Assembly: GCF_001202035.1 (NCBI RefSeq)
Contig: NZ_LGHT01000042.1
Location: 87,391 to 151,390, forward strand
Length of the DNA stretch: 64,000 nucleotides
Source of the DNA: Pseudorhodobacter wandonensis
GTDB taxonomy: Bacteria > Pseudomonadota > Alphaproteobacteria > Rhodobacterales > Rhodobacteraceae
Reading direction: 5' to 3'
Part shown: positions 44,473-54,310 of the stretch, one piece after another
How positions within the stretch are numbered: position 1 is the stretch's first letter
How the letters are laid out: each line of letters starts with the position of its first letter
Program-made: the position numbers and the translations under genes
Notes under the pieces: model-generated
Database searches by the model: none
What the model saw: only the letters and a program-made list of their open reading frames with translations
Told to the model about the DNA's origin: nothing

Positions 44473-44846
44473 GCCAGTAATCCCCGCATTGTTAACACGC
44501 CCAAAACCAGCGCGATGATTGATAAAACAACCGATCCGGCCACATAAGCCCCCGCAAGGGCGATCTGGCCGCGTTCCCAAATGGTAAACGCATCAAGCGA
44601 AAAGGCCGAAAATGTCGTGAAGCCACCCAACAGACCTGTCATTAAAAACGGCGCAAAACGGGTGCCGCCTTTGTGTGCCAGCACCACGACCAGTACACCC
44701 ATCAGGAACGAACCCGCGACATTCACGATAATCGTGCCATACGGAAACCCCGGCCCAATTGCGCGCATCACCGCAACATTGGTCAAGAAACGGGCCGAGG
44801 CACCGATAGCGCCACCAAGGGCAACTTGAAGAAGGGTAAATATCAT
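44469..44846 (-). CDS. crcB: Fluoride exporter CrcB/Fluc
   Basis: A 125-residue four-helix fluoride channel. Signatures GGAIGASARFL, GTIIVNVAGSFLMG and GLLGGFTTFSAFS are present. It protects against fluoride by passive export as a dual-topology dimer. Start at 44846 (MIFTLLQVALGG); upstream codons are leader. No fluoride riboswitch was recognised in the 60-base gap to rarA. Confidence 0.95.
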   Translation of the reverse strand: MIFTLLQVALGGAIGASARFLTNVAVMRAIGPGFPYGTIIVNVAGSFLMGVLVVVLAHKGGTRFAPFLMTGLLGGFTTFSAFSLDAFTIWERGQIALAGAYVAGSVVLSIIALVLGVLTMRGLLA

Positions 44847-44906
44847 TGGCGTTATCTGGTCTTGAACGGCGGTTTTGTCAACCAGACAAGGGGCGGCGTA
44901 CAAAGC

Positions 44907-46217
44907 CTACCCGCCCTGACGTTTTGCCCGCAGCTTGGCAAAGTATTCTATCCGCTTTTTCAGCTCTCGCTCGAATCCACGTTCGGGGGGCATGTACCAG
45001 ACCGGCCGCTTCATCGTTTCAGGGAAATAGTTTTGCCCGGAAAACCCGTCTTCGGCATCATGGTCATAGGCATAACCGCTGCCATAGCCGATGTCTTTCA
45101 TCATCTTAGTCGGCGCGTTCAGGATGTGCTTTGGCGGCGGCTCTGAGCCGGTCTGCTTGGCCGCAGCGCGCGCGGCCTTATAGGCCACATATACCCCGTT
45201 CGATTTCGGGGCGAGCGCGAGGTAAACAAGTGCCTGCGCCAGCGCCAATTCGCCCTCGGGGCTGCCGAGCCGTTCATAGGTTTGCCAGCTTTGCAGGCAA
45301 ACGTCTTGCGCTTGTGGGTCGGCCAGACCGATATCCTCTACCGCCATACGCGTGATGCGGCGGGCCAGAAACCGCGGGTCTTCGCCGCCTTCCAGCATCC
45401 GCGCGAACCAATACAGTGCTGCATCCGGGTCTGACCCACGCACCGATTTGTGCAAGGCCGAAATCAGGTTGTAATGCTCTTCGCCCGATTTATCGTATTT
45501 CGCTGCCCGCCGCATCAGGCGTTGCGACAGTTGATCGCGGGTCAGATGCCCGTCCACCTTCCACGCCGACACCTGCTCGATCAAGTTCAACAACGCGCGG
45601 CCATCACCGTCGGCCATCTCCAGCATCGCCTCGCGCGCCTCACCCTTCAGCGGCAACGCGCGACCCAGTTCTTTCTCGGCCCGCTGCGCCAGCAGCTCTA
45701 GGTCAATCAGGGTTAGCCGCTCCAGTACAATCACCTGCGAGCGCGACAAAAGCGCTGCGTTCAGTTCAAAGCTGGGATTTTCGGTTGTGGCGCCAACCAA
45801 AAGGATGGTGCCATCCTCCATATAAGGCAAAAACCCGTCTTGCTGCGCTTTGTTAAATCGGTGGATCTCATCCACAAACAGCAAGGTTCCGCGCCCGTTT
45901 TGTCGCCGCAGCTTGGCCGCCTCGAACACTTTGCGCAGATCAGGGACGCCGGTAAAAATGGCCGATATCTGGACAAAAGCCAGATCGGTTTCATCTGCAA
46001 GCAGCCGGGCGATGGTCGTTTTACCCACCCCCGGCGGGCCCCAAAAGACCAAAGACGACAAAGACCCTGCGGCCAGCATCGAACCCAAAGGCCCGTCAGC
46101 CGCCAATACGCGCGCCTGCCCGATCACTTCGGCCAGTTTACGCGGGCGCAAACGGTCGGCCAAGGGGCGCGGCCCTTCGGTATTCGGCGCGGGGGTTTGG
46201 TCGAAAAGATCGCTCAT
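44907..46217 (-). CDS. rarA: Replication-associated recombination ATPase RarA (MgsA)
   Basis: A 436-residue AAA+ ATPase of the clamp-loader-like RarA/WRNIP1 family. Walker A GPPGVGKTT (about 60), Walker B LFVDEIHRFNKAQQD, sensor 1 GATTENPSFELN, and the tetramerisation domain with SVRGSDPDAALYWFARMLEGGEDP are intact. It acts at stalled replication forks. It lies between the HtrA gene and crcB. Confidence 0.96.
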   Translation of the reverse strand: MSDLFDQTPAPNTEGPRPLADRLRPRKLAEVIGQARVLAADGPLGSMLAAGSLSSLVFWGPPGVGKTTIARLLADETDLAFVQISAIFTGVPDLRKVFEAAKLRRQNGRGTLLFVDEIHRFNKAQQDGFLPYMEDGTILLVGATTENPSFELNAALLSRSQVIVLERLTLIDLELLAQRAEKELGRALPLKGEAREAMLEMADGDGRALLNLIEQVSAWKVDGHLTRDQLSQRLMRRAAKYDKSGEEHYNLISALHKSVRGSDPDAALYWFARMLEGGEDPRFLARRITRMAVEDIGLADPQAQDVCLQSWQTYERLGSPEGELALAQALVYLALAPKSNGVYVAYKAARAAAKQTGSEPPPKHILNAPTKMMKDIGYGSGYAYDHDAEDGFSGQNYFPETMKRPVWYMPPERGFERELKKRIEYFAKLRAKRQGG

Positions 46218-46259
46218 AGGGGCAAGACTACGCCTTTTCCCAAAGGTAAGAAAGCGCGA

Positions 46260-47639
46260 TCACAGCCGGAACCGCAGGCGCAGCAACTGCCCGCCCCGCA
46301 ATAGATCCATCGCCCAACCGCGCCCACCGCGCGCAGCCACTGCCCGCACGTCCTCGGTTGATTGAACCTCGACGCCATTTATCCCAAGCACAATATCGCC
46401 GACCACCATCCCGGCCCTTGTCAGCGGACCTTCAACAGCGGTGATCACGACACCTTGCGCAGAAAGTGGCAACCCCAGCGTTGCAATCAGATCGGGGTCG
46501 ATCATGGCAACAGACAGGCCTGCCAACCCGCCTTCAGTCACAGGCACTTCATTCCGGTTTTCGGATTTTGGCGCCGTGCTCAGCGCTACCTCCACCTCTC
46601 GGGTTTGACCACCTCTCACGAATGTCACCTTGACCGTCTTGCCGATACCCGCCACTGCAAGCCGGAACATGATCTCTTGCGGGCTGTTCACATCAGCCCC
46701 ACCCAACTGCGTGACAACGTCGCCCGGCACCAGCCCAGCCTTGCCAAAGGGGCTTTCGGGATGCAACTCATCCAAAACGACACCGATGGGCCGGTCCATC
46801 CCCAAGGCCTCTGCCATTTGCGCATCCACGGTTTGGCCGGATACACCCGCCCAAGGCCGCATAAAGTGATCATTGCCAGACGCGGCTTGCGCCATCACTT
46901 GTGCCACCAGATCCGACGGGATGGCAAAGCCGACACCGTTCGACCCACCCGATTTGGTGATGATCGCCGAGTTGATGCCAATCAGCCGCCCCGCCATATC
47001 GATCAAGGCCCCGCCTGAATTGCCGGGGTTCACCGGTGCATCGGTCTGGATGAAATAACCGCGGCCCAACGACACCGAAGACCGCGCCAAGCCAGACACA
47101 ATGCCGCTGGAAACAGTCTGCCCCACACCGAACGGGTTGCCTATCGCCAGAACCAGTTCGCCAACCTCGACATTGTCGCTTTCCCTCAGCGGCAGATAGG
47201 GCAGCGCATGCGCCCCTTCGACCCGCAGCAAGGCAAGATCACTCTCTTCATCGGCCATGATCACGGTCGCCACAAATTCACGACGGTCAGCCAGAACCAC
47301 ACGAATATCGGTAGCGCCACCGACCACGTGATAATTCGACATTACCAACCCATCAGCTGACAAAACGACACCAGAGCCCAGCGAGTTTTGAACACGTTGG
47401 GTGGGCTTGCCAAAACTCTGGGCAAATTGTTCAAAGAACGGATCACCTGCAAACGGGCTTTCACGCCCTTCGATCACGCGCTTTGCATAGATATTCACCA
47501 CTGCCGGGGCCGCCTTCTGGACCAGCGGCGCAAAAGACAGCGCAATCTGGGCCTGTGTTTCAGGCACCTCTTGGGCCATAGCTCCTAGCGGTAGCAGGCC
47601 AATACAAAAGGCGACAATAGCGTGTTTGATGGGCATCAT
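46260..47639 (-). CDS. HtrA/Deg periplasmic serine protease
   Basis: A 459-residue Do-like protease. Signal peptide to residue 22 (LLPLGAMA), trypsin-like domain with triad H104 (SNYHVVGG), D134 (EESDLALLR) and S208 (NPGNSGGAL), and two PDZ domains (about 255-345 with LHPESPFGKAGLVPGDVV, and 370-455). It degrades or chaperones misfolded periplasmic proteins. Start at 47639 or the next codon (ATGATG after GGAGCC). It is 42 bases from rarA. More typical of HtrA than the protease at 16353. Confidence 0.92.
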   Translation of the reverse strand: MMPIKHAIVAFCIGLLPLGAMAQEVPETQAQIALSFAPLVQKAAPAVVNIYAKRVIEGRESPFAGDPFFEQFAQSFGKPTQRVQNSLGSGVVLSADGLVMSNYHVVGGATDIRVVLADRREFVATVIMADEESDLALLRVEGAHALPYLPLRESDNVEVGELVLAIGNPFGVGQTVSSGIVSGLARSSVSLGRGYFIQTDAPVNPGNSGGALIDMAGRLIGINSAIITKSGGSNGVGFAIPSDLVAQVMAQAASGNDHFMRPWAGVSGQTVDAQMAEALGMDRPIGVVLDELHPESPFGKAGLVPGDVVTQLGGADVNSPQEIMFRLAVAGIGKTVKVTFVRGGQTREVEVALSTAPKSENRNEVPVTEGGLAGLSVAMIDPDLIATLGLPLSAQGVVITAVEGPLTRAGMVVGDIVLGINGVEVQSTEDVRAVAARGGRGWAMDLLRGGQLLRLRFRL

Positions 47640-47803
47640 CCTGGCTCCATTCCGTGGTGTCCACCGCTTGACATGCGCTAACGACAACCGCTCTGCAACA
47701 TTTTCGCAATCTGACAGGTCAACTTTCACATACCCACTGGGACGCCCTAAGCCGACCCGACACATAGTCGTGATATGCCAAATATTTGGACAACTACCAG
47801 CAA

Positions 47804-47838
47804 AGAAAAAAGGCCCACCAAGGAAGGTGGGCCTTTTA
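47804..47838 (-). terminator. Terminator of the ribosomal super-operon
   Basis: Stem AAGGCCCACC / GGTGGGCCTT with a 6-base loop and T run on the - strand, 20 bases after the rplQ stop. Confidence 0.93.
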
Positions 47839-47858
47839 GAACTGTCCGGCGCGAAAAT

Positions 47859-48272
47859 TTATTCTGCGTCTTCAGCCAAGACACGGGCTTTGTCAGCTGC
47901 GCCTTTTGCATTTGGGTCACGATCAACGAATTCGATGATCGCCATTGGCGCCATGTCACCATAACGGAAACCGGCTTTCAATACGCGTACGTAGCCGCCT
48001 TGACGGTCTTTGTAGCGTGGGCCAAGAATTTCGAACAAGCGGGCCACATACTGGTCCTGCTTCAACTGCGCTGCGGCCTGACGGCGTGCGTGCAGATCGC
48101 CACGCTTTGCCAAAGTGATCAGCTTTTCAATGATCGGGCGCAGTTCTTTTGCCTTAGGCAAAGTTGTTTTGATTTGCTCATGCTCGATGAGCGAGCCGCA
48201 CATGTTCGCGAACAGCGCTTTGCGGTGTTCATGTGTACGGTTTAGACGGCGGTAACCACGAGAGTGACGCAT
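47859..48272 (-). CDS. rplQ: 50S ribosomal protein L17
   Basis: A 137-residue L17, starting [20 protein letters not shown], with [20 protein letters not shown] in the core. Last gene of the alpha operon segment, after rpoA, followed by the terminal hairpin. The C-terminal 20 residues ([19 protein letters not shown]) are an acidic/basic extension beyond the E. coli protein. Confidence 0.98.
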   Translation of the reverse strand: MRHSRGYRRLNRTHEHRKALFANMCGSLIEHEQIKTTLPKAKELRPIIEKLITLAKRGDLHARRQAAAQLKQDQYVARLFEILGPRYKDRQGGYVRVLKAGFRYGDMAPMAIIEFVDRDPNAKGAADKARVLAEDAE

Positions 48273-48377
48273 AGTAATCTCCTAAAGTCGCGTTTTGCTT
48301 TGTCCGGCAGCCCTCGAATGGGCCACTCACCTTGGGGCAGTATGCCCATGTTTCCCCGGCATTTCCGGGCATTTCAG

Positions 48378-48418
48378 CGGTGCGCCAAGCCTTTCCGCAG
48401 GCGGGCTTTGGCGCACCG
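48378..48418 (-). other. Intercistronic hairpin between rpoA and rplQ
   Basis: Stem CGGTGCGCCAA / TTGGCGCACCG (11 bp) with a 19-base loop. No T run, so more likely an mRNA stability or processing element. Confidence 0.7.
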
Positions 48419-48424
48419 TAACTT

Positions 48425-49441
48425 TTAGAACTGGTCTTCGAAACGCTTGGCCAGATCTTCGATGTTCTCTGGCGGCCAGTCTTCGACATCCATACCGAGG
48501 TGCAGCGCCATACCCGACAGCACTTCCTTGATTTCGTTCAAGGACTTGCGGCCAAAGTTTGGTGTACGCAGCATTTCGGCTTCGGTTTTCTGGATCAGAT
48601 CGCCGATGTAAACGATGTTGTCGTTCTTCAGGCAGTTCGCCGAACGCACCGAAAGCTCCAGCTCGTCGACTTTCTTCAGCAGCAACGGGTTGAATTCCAA
48701 CCCATCATCTACATCCGAACGTGTCGCCGATTCAGGCTCGTCAAAGTTTACAAAGATCGACAGCTGGTCCTGCAAAATCCGCGCGGCATAGGCCACGGCG
48801 TCATCTGGCGTCAAAGAACCATCAGTTTCGATTTTCATCGTCAGCTTGTCATAGTCAAGAACCTGACCTTCACGGGTCGGCTGCACTTCGTAGCTGACTT
48901 TTTTCACTGGCGAATAGATCGCATCAATCGGGATCAACCCGATCGGCGCATCTTCCGGCCGGTTTTTGTCAGCCGAAACATAGCCTTTGCCGGTGTTTAC
49001 GGTCAGTTCCATGAACACGTCGGCACCATCGTCAAGGTGGCAGATTACGTGGCCTTTGTTCAAAACTTCGACGCCTGCGATTTCCGAAATGTCGCCTGCA
49101 GTCACAACGCCCGGACCTTTTGCCGAAATCGACAGGCGCTTTGGCCCTTCAATGTCCATGCGCAGGCTAACGCCTTTCAGGTTCAGAACCATGTCGGTCA
49201 CGTCTTCACGAACGCCGGCAACCGACGAGAACTCGTGCAATACGTTGTCGATTTGAACGGACGTGATCGCAGCACCTTGCAGCGACGACATCAGAACGCG
49301 GCGCAGCGCGTTGCCCAGCGTCAGGCCAAAGCCACGCTCCAGCGGTTCGGCAATAACAGTTGCGGTCCGCGACGCGTCAGGGCCGGGGTTAACCACCAGC
49401 TGCGTCGGCTTAATCAATTCGGCCCAATTTTTGTGGATCAT
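48425..49441 (-). CDS. rpoA: DNA-directed RNA polymerase alpha subunit
   Basis: A 338-residue alpha subunit: N-terminal dimerisation/assembly domain (1 to about 230; [23 protein letters not shown]) and the C-terminal DNA- and activator-binding domain (about 250-320; [32 protein letters not shown]). GGAGG lies 8 bases before ATG 49441, which fixes the start. Confidence 0.99.
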   Translation of the reverse strand: MIHKNWAELIKPTQLVVNPGPDASRTATVIAEPLERGFGLTLGNALRRVLMSSLQGAAITSVQIDNVLHEFSSVAGVREDVTDMVLNLKGVSLRMDIEGPKRLSISAKGPGVVTAGDISEIAGVEVLNKGHVICHLDDGADVFMELTVNTGKGYVSADKNRPEDAPIGLIPIDAIYSPVKKVSYEVQPTREGQVLDYDKLTMKIETDGSLTPDDAVAYAARILQDQLSIFVNFDEPESATRSDVDDGLEFNPLLLKKVDELELSVRSANCLKNDNIVYIGDLIQKTEAEMLRTPNFGRKSLNEIKEVLSGMALHLGMDVEDWPPENIEDLAKRFEDQF

Positions 49442-49515
49442 GCGTATAGCCTCCATACTTGTCTTCTGCCCATGTCCCTAAGCAGTCGACGCCCGAGGAT
49501 GTAGAAATGCCGAAA

Positions 49516-49546
49516 CCGGGCCGCGCGCAAATAGCGCCCGGCCCGG
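49516..49546 (-). other. Intercistronic hairpin between rpsK and rpoA
   Basis: Stem CCGGGCCG / CGGCCCGG with an inner CGC/GCG pair. No T run on the - strand. Confidence 0.7.
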
Positions 49547-49561
49547 CAGGATAGATAAACC

Positions 49562-49951
49562 TTAAACGCGACGGCGCTTGGGTGGGCGGCAGCCGTTGTG
49601 CGCCATCGGGGTCACATCACGGATCGAAGTGATGTTCAAACCGGCAGCGGCCAGTGCGCGCAGTGCAGATTCACGGCCCGAACCTGGGCCCTGCACTTCA
49701 ACTTCCAGCGTTTTCACGCCATGCTCTTGCGCTTTACGCGCTGCATCTTCAGCAGCCATCTGGGCAGCATAAGGAGTCGATTTACGCGACCCTTTAAAGC
49801 CCATAGTGCCCGAAGACGACCAGGAGATTGCGTTGCCCTGAACGTCAGAGATCAGGATCTTTGTGTTGTTGAACGAAGAATTCACATGCGCAACGCCAGC
49901 GGCGATGTTTTTGCGTTCCTTACGCTTCATACGGGTCTTATCGCGTGCCAT
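49562..49951 (-). CDS. rpsK: 30S ribosomal protein S11
   Basis: A 129-residue S11 with the conserved [18 protein letters not shown] start and the C-terminal [11 protein letters not shown], part of the 30S platform. It begins 14 bases after the rpsM stop. Confidence 0.98.
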   Translation of the reverse strand: MARDKTRMKRKERKNIAAGVAHVNSSFNNTKILISDVQGNAISWSSSGTMGFKGSRKSTPYAAQMAAEDAARKAQEHGVKTLEVEVQGPGSGRESALRALAAAGLNITSIRDVTPMAHNGCRPPKRRRV

Positions 49952-49965
49952 TATTCAACGCCCCC

Positions 49966-50334
49966 TTATTTCTTCTTACCAGCAATAGCCTTTGCAGGGC
50001 CTTTGCGAGTACGTGCGTTGGTGTGAGTACGCTGACCACGAACGGGCAAGCCGCGACGGTGACGCAGGCCGCGATAGCAGCCAAGGTCCATCAAACGCTT
50101 GATGTTCATCGAGATTTCACGGCGCAAGTCACCTTCTACGGTGAAGTTGGCGTCGATATGTTCGCGGATCGCAAGCACTTCGGCATCCGAAAGCTCGTTA
50201 ACGCGACGGGTACGGTCGATACCAACAGCTTCGCAGATCATCTCTGCAGTGTGGGAACCGATCCCGGTGATATAGGTCAATGCGATGGGGACACGTTTCC
50301 CCGTCGGAATGTTTACGCCAGCAATACGAGCCAC
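49966..50334 (-). CDS. rpsM: 30S ribosomal protein S13
   Basis: A 122-residue S13 beginning (M)[21 protein letters not shown] and ending with the basic tail [12 protein letters not shown]. The start is a GTG at 50334, with AAAGGA 7 bases upstream; no ATG gives the correct N terminus. S13 contacts the 50S subunit and P-site tRNA. Confidence 0.97.
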   Translation of the reverse strand: MARIAGVNIPTGKRVPIALTYITGIGSHTAEMICEAVGIDRTRRVNELSDAEVLAIREHIDANFTVEGDLRREISMNIKRLMDLGCYRGLRHRRGLPVRGQRTHTNARTRKGPAKAIAGKKK

Positions 50335-50488
50335 GCGCGCTTCCTTTCGTTGCGGTTCCGTTATGCCAGAACCTTTTTTCACAACCCAAAGACGGCGCAT
50401 CCGCCTTTGATGTCTCGTTAGCAATTTTAGAGAATCTCAAATGCCAGAACGATTCCCTTACGGGACGCCGTGCAATATGGCCTTTTGC

Positions 50489-50512
50489 CCTGCCCGTCAA
50501 GTGTGACGGGCA
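50489..50512 (-). other. Intercistronic hairpin between adk and rpsM
   Basis: Perfect 10-bp stem CTGCCCGTCA / TGACGGGCAG with a 4-base loop, 8 bases after the adk stop, without a T run. Confidence 0.75.
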
Positions 50513-50520
50513 GAAATCTT

Positions 50521-51168
50521 TCAGGTATCAAGCACCGATGCGATCGAGGCCGCCACAACTTCCATTGGGGCCAATCCGTCTACCGAATGCAAATCCCCTT
50601 TGGCATAGTAGTAGCCAATCAAGGGCGAAGTCTTTTTATAATACTCCATCAACCGTGTACGCAGGGCATCGGCATTGTCATCAGCGCGGCGCTGCATGTT
50701 GTCCGAGCCGCAATGATCACAAACACCCGCGGTTTTTGTAGGCTTGGTATCGTCATGATAAACTTCACCACAATTGCCACAAGTGAAGCGGCCGGTGATC
50801 CGCGCAACCAACGCGGCGTCATCCACCTGCATCTCGATCACGGCGTCCAAGGTCTGGCCGACTTCGGCCATCAAAGCGGCCAAGGCGTCTGCCTGCGCCA
50901 AGGTGCGCGGAAATCCATCAAAGATGAACCCACCGCCAGCAGCCCCGGTCAGCTTTTCACGGATCAAACCGATCACGATCTCATCCGTGACCAGTTCGCC
51001 CCGCGCCATAACCTCGGCCACTTTGCGCCCCATCTCAGAGCCCGAAGTCTTGGCCTCGCGCAGCATGTCACCGGTTGACAGCTGCACCATGCCCCGCGCT
51101 TCGACCAGCTTTTTGGCCTGCGTCCCTTTTCCTGCCCCAGGGGGCCCCAATAGAATGATATTGGCCAT
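50521..51168 (-). CDS. adk: Adenylate kinase
   Basis: A 215-residue long-form adenylate kinase (ATP + AMP to 2 ADP). P-loop [10 protein letters not shown] (about 7-16), NMP-binding helix STGDMLREA and a LID with four cysteines (TCGNCGEVY and GVCDHCGSD) suggesting a structural zinc. Located between secY and rpsM, as usual in this operon. Confidence 0.97.
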   Translation of the reverse strand: MANIILLGPPGAGKGTQAKKLVEARGMVQLSTGDMLREAKTSGSEMGRKVAEVMARGELVTDEIVIGLIREKLTGAAGGGFIFDGFPRTLAQADALAALMAEVGQTLDAVIEMQVDDAALVARITGRFTCGNCGEVYHDDTKPTKTAGVCDHCGSDNMQRRADDNADALRTRLMEYYKKTSPLIGYYYAKGDLHSVDGLAPMEVVAASIASVLDT

Positions 51169-51177
51169 CCGCCCCCC

Positions 51178-52533
51178 TTAACGCCGCGATGGCGCTGCTT
51201 TACCACGCTTTTTGCCACGCAATTGCGACTTTTCAATCAGGCCTTCGTATTGATGGGCCAGCAGGTGCGATTGCACTTGGTTGATTGTATCCATCGTCAC
51301 CGACACAACGATCAGAACCGACGTGCCGCCAAAATAGAAGGGAATCCCCAGTTGGTGGCGCAGGATTTCTGGCAACAAGCACACCAAGGCAAGGTAGGCA
51401 GCACCAAGCACCAAGACACGGTTCACAACATATTCAAGGTAATCCTCGGTCTTTTTACCGGGACGGATTCCGGGAACAAAACCGTTCTGGCTTTTCAGGT
51501 TCTCTGCGACTTCATCCACCTTAAACGCCACGTTATGCGTATAGAAATAGGCGAAGAACACGATCATCGCGACAAAGAACAGCAGATAGAGCGGCTGCCC
51601 TGGCCCGAAATAGGCCAGAATGGTCGACATGATAGGGCCGGTTTGGGCGCCCGAAAATGTCGAGATTGTCATTGGCAGCAGCAGCAAGCTTGACGCAAAG
51701 ATCGCAGGAATAACACCAGCGGGGTTAACCTTGACAGGCAAATGGCTGGAGCCACCATCGTAGACTTTCATCCCGACCTGACGGCGGGGGTATTGAATAT
51801 GGATCTTGCGCAAAGCACGCTCCATAAACACCACAAAGGCAATCACGACGACGACCATGACCAGCACGCCAACAATCACCGCGGGCGAAAGCGCACCCGA
51901 TTGGCCTTGTGTAAAGAACTGCGCCAAAGCCGCCGGAATTTCAGCAACAATACCAACAAAGATGATCAGCGAGATGCCGTTGCCGATACCGCGCGCAGTG
52001 ATCTGCTCACCCAACCACATCAGGAACATCGTGCCGCCGACCAAAGTGATCATGCAAGACGCAATGAAATACCAACCGGGCGTGGTTACCAAATCACCGC
52101 TCTGCAAGCTGACAGCAATGCCATAGGCCTGGAACGAGGCCAGGGCCACAGTGCCGTAGCGGGTATATTGGTTGATCTTTTTCTGCCCTTGCTGGCCTTC
52201 TTTTTTCAGCTGCTCCAGCCGCGGCACCATCGATGTCAGCAATTGCACGATGATCGAGGCCGAAATGTAGGGCATGATCCCCAGCGCAAAAATACCCATG
52301 CGCTTGATTGCGCCGCCGGTAAACATGTTCAACATGCCACCGATACCGCCGCTGATCTGCTCCATAAAGTTTTTCAGAGCCGTCCCATCAATCCCTGGCA
52401 CGGGAATATAGGTCCCGATCCGGTAAACGATCAGCAAGCCGATCGTGAAAAAGATACGTTGGCGCAGGTCGGTCGCCTTACCCAGCGCCCCCCAGCTCAG
52501 GTTGGCCGCCATTTGTTCCGCAGCTGAAGCCAT
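51178..52533 (-). CDS. secY: Protein translocase subunit SecY
   Basis: A 451-residue ten-helix core of the SecYEG channel. Plug and early helices (RIGTYIPVPGIDG, GGIGGMLNMFTGGAI), the lateral gate region and C-terminal cytoplasmic loops (ENLKSQNGFVPGIRPG) match the family. GGAGA lies upstream of ATG 52533. It ends 9 bases before adk. Confidence 0.98.
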   Translation of the reverse strand: MASAAEQMAANLSWGALGKATDLRQRIFFTIGLLIVYRIGTYIPVPGIDGTALKNFMEQISGGIGGMLNMFTGGAIKRMGIFALGIMPYISASIIVQLLTSMVPRLEQLKKEGQQGQKKINQYTRYGTVALASFQAYGIAVSLQSGDLVTTPGWYFIASCMITLVGGTMFLMWLGEQITARGIGNGISLIIFVGIVAEIPAALAQFFTQGQSGALSPAVIVGVLVMVVVVIAFVVFMERALRKIHIQYPRRQVGMKVYDGGSSHLPVKVNPAGVIPAIFASSLLLLPMTISTFSGAQTGPIMSTILAYFGPGQPLYLLFFVAMIVFFAYFYTHNVAFKVDEVAENLKSQNGFVPGIRPGKKTEDYLEYVVNRVLVLGAAYLALVCLLPEILRHQLGIPFYFGGTSVLIVVSVTMDTINQVQSHLLAHQYEGLIEKSQLRGKKRGKAAPSRR

Positions 52534-52563
52534 GGTTAAATTTCTCCACAGGCGCTAAAGGAA

Positions 52564-52595
52564 GCGCCGCCAAACCGTTTTCCGGTCGGCGGCGC
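52564..52595 (-). other. Intercistronic hairpin between rplO and secY
   Basis: Stem GCGCCGCC-ACCG / CGGT-GGCGGCGC, about 12 bp with small bulges, no T run on the - strand. It lies in a 111-base gap just before secY. Confidence 0.75.
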
Positions 52596-52644
52596 GAGAA
52601 AACTTATTAGGGATGTAAGCCGTCTTTACGCGGCTCACAACCTC

Positions 52645-53124
52645 TTATTCAGCTGCAGCCGCTACTGGTGCCGCAACTGTGAGGCTGCCACCAGCTTTTG
52701 CTACCGCTTCAATGGCCGATGCAGACGCGCCCGTGACGATGATCGTCGCTTTGGCTTTCAATTCGCCTTTGGCCAGAACGCGGATACCGTCCAGTTTTTG
52801 CTTGGTCAGACCGGCAGCGATGATCGCATCTTCGGTGATGTCGGCAGTTGCGTCCAGCTTGCCAAGGTCGATGAATTTCTGGATCAGGCCCAGGTTCACA
52901 ACCGAGTAATGCTTTGCATTCGGCTTGGTAAAGCCACGCTTTGGCAGGCGGCGATACAGCGGCATTTGCCCGCCTTCGTAACCACCAATAGCCACGCCCG
53001 AACGCGATTTCTGACCTTTGATACCACGGCCAGCGGTCTTACCCTTGCCCGAACCCGGACCACGCGCTACGCGCTTTTGCTTCTTGGCTGCGCCCGGATT
53101 GTCGGAAAGTTGATTCAGTTTCAT
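52645..53124 (-). CDS. rplO: 50S ribosomal protein L15
   Basis: A 159-residue L15: [22 protein letters not shown] with the Gly-rich [12 protein letters not shown], typical early in the protein, and an Ala-rich C terminus. Normally it directly follows rpmD; here about 990 bases, including an opposite-strand gene, separate them, so it needs read-through or its own promoter in 53125-53290. Confidence 0.97.
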   Translation of the reverse strand: MKLNQLSDNPGAAKKQKRVARGPGSGKGKTAGRGIKGQKSRSGVAIGGYEGGQMPLYRRLPKRGFTKPNAKHYSVVNLGLIQKFIDLGKLDATADITEDAIIAAGLTKQKLDGIRVLAKGELKAKATIIVTGASASAIEAVAKAGGSLTVAAPVAAAAE

Positions 53125-53291
53125 GTCGCTTCTCCTATTGCCGGATGTGGCCCCCAGCGACGGGAGCGGCCAAACGCGGCGTTTCTTGATTCTATGGGAC
53201 CATCAGTGGCCACTGGGGGCGTATAGACGGTGCCTACTATGGATTCAAGTGTTAGTATCTGCAAAACCAATGGTAGCAATTGCGAGCCCTA

Positions 53292-54032
53292 ATGAAAGTA
53301 CTTTACAACGAGACGCTTGATTGGATGGACCAACAAATACTTATTTTCTTTTCACAGGTCCCCAATCCTCGTCCAATCCCCAAACAGAATAGCTTTGCGC
53401 TCCGCTTCGTAGAGCAAACAATCGAACAAGCTATAATCCAGAAACTAGTACGTATAGTCAGCGGACTAAGGGCATCAAACTTGCTATTGGAAACAGGTTT
53501 TATTCAAGAACAAGCTGCACTTAGTCGTATAGTAAATGAACTGCAGGACGATGTTTGCTTTCTGGCTATTGCTTCGCTCCAACAAACCGCTCCAAAAATA
53601 CTGACGCAATACCTTGAAGCATTTTATGCTGAAGAAAAAACTATTGAGCAGTGGAGAGCTAAAGAGCGAGTCGTTGGGCGCAATCAAGTGCCCAGAAGGA
53701 AAATCCTGAAATTCATCGCGGATCATTCAGGGCCACAACAAGGAGATCTAAACTCAGACTCCGCAATCGTAGTAGGCCATGCTTTCTCGGGATACGTTCA
53801 TGGCGCTTCGCCTCATATCATGGAGATGTTTGACCACGTTAACAATTGCTTCAGAACTGACGCGTGGCCGGAAAACCCTTTTCGTCGGGGCCAAGAACAA
53901 GATATTTGGAACTATTACCACCGAGGAATTATAGCGTTTGCGTTAGCTACAAAGGCCTTTGGGCATGATGGTACGATGGAACACGCTATGGCGTATCTTG
54001 ATTATTTTGAGAGAAAATCAACAAGACGTTAG
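53292..54032 (+). CDS. Unrecognised AT-rich protein gene inserted antisense in the spc operon
   Basis: A 246-residue protein of unknown family starting MKVLYNETLDWMDQQ. It appears mostly alpha-helical and soluble, with no signal peptide or membrane segment; a stretch IVVGHAFSGYVHGASPHIMEMF near residues 160-181 looks like a conserved core. Codon use (AAA, ATA, TTA, AGA) and base composition are visibly more AT-rich than the ribosomal genes around it, pointing to horizontal transfer. It lies on the opposite strand between rpmD and rplO. ATG 53292 is preferred over an in-frame TTG at 53280. A HEPN-like abortive-infection type function is a loose guess only. Confidence 0.75.
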   Translation: MKVLYNETLDWMDQQILIFFSQVPNPRPIPKQNSFALRFVEQTIEQAIIQKLVRIVSGLRASNLLLETGFIQEQAALSRIVNELQDDVCFLAIASLQQTAPKILTQYLEAFYAEEKTIEQWRAKERVVGRNQVPRRKILKFIADHSGPQQGDLNSDSAIVVGHAFSGYVHGASPHIMEMFDHVNNCFRTDAWPENPFRRGQEQDIWNYYHRGIIAFALATKAFGHDGTMEHAMAYLDYFERKSTRR

Positions 54033-54046
54033 TTTGTTTAAAATGA

Positions 54047-54070
54047 CGCCCCGCAGTTTCCTACGGGGCG
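54047..54070. terminator. Hairpin between rpmD and the inserted gene
   Basis: Stem CGCCCCG / CGGGGCG with a 10-base loop, followed by TCATTTT on the - strand and CCTAAAA on the + strand. Between convergent genes, it may terminate both, weakly for the ribosomal transcript. Confidence 0.55.
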
Positions 54071-54110
54071 CCTAAAACTCGCATAGGGTGGGGTTGCCCC
54101 CCAACCCTAC

Positions 54111-54308
54111 TTAACCACGCTCTTCGATGATCTGAACAAGATGCGGGATCTTGTTAACCATGCCACGCACGGAAGGTGTATCTTCCAGTTCGCGGGTGCG
54201 GTTCATTTTGTTCAGGCCAAGACCTTTCAGGGTAGCCGTCTGGATCGCTGGGCGACGGGCAGCCGACGCTACCTGCTTAACAACGATGGTTTTTTTCACG
54301 TCAGCCAT
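54111..54308 (-). CDS. rpmD: 50S ribosomal protein L30
   Basis: A 65-residue L30 ([38 protein letters not shown]). Start 54308 has GGAGG 7 bases upstream. Its 3' side is where the foreign gene interrupts the operon. Confidence 0.97.
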   Translation of the reverse strand: MADVKKTIVVKQVASAARRPAIQTATLKGLGLNKMNRTRELEDTPSVRGMVNKIPHLVQIIEERG

Positions 54309-54310
54309 GA

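Noticed and set aside
48500..49504. 334-codon frame antisense to rpoA
   Set aside because: Shadow of a highly expressed gene with biased codon use; composition not protein-like and no ribosome binding site.
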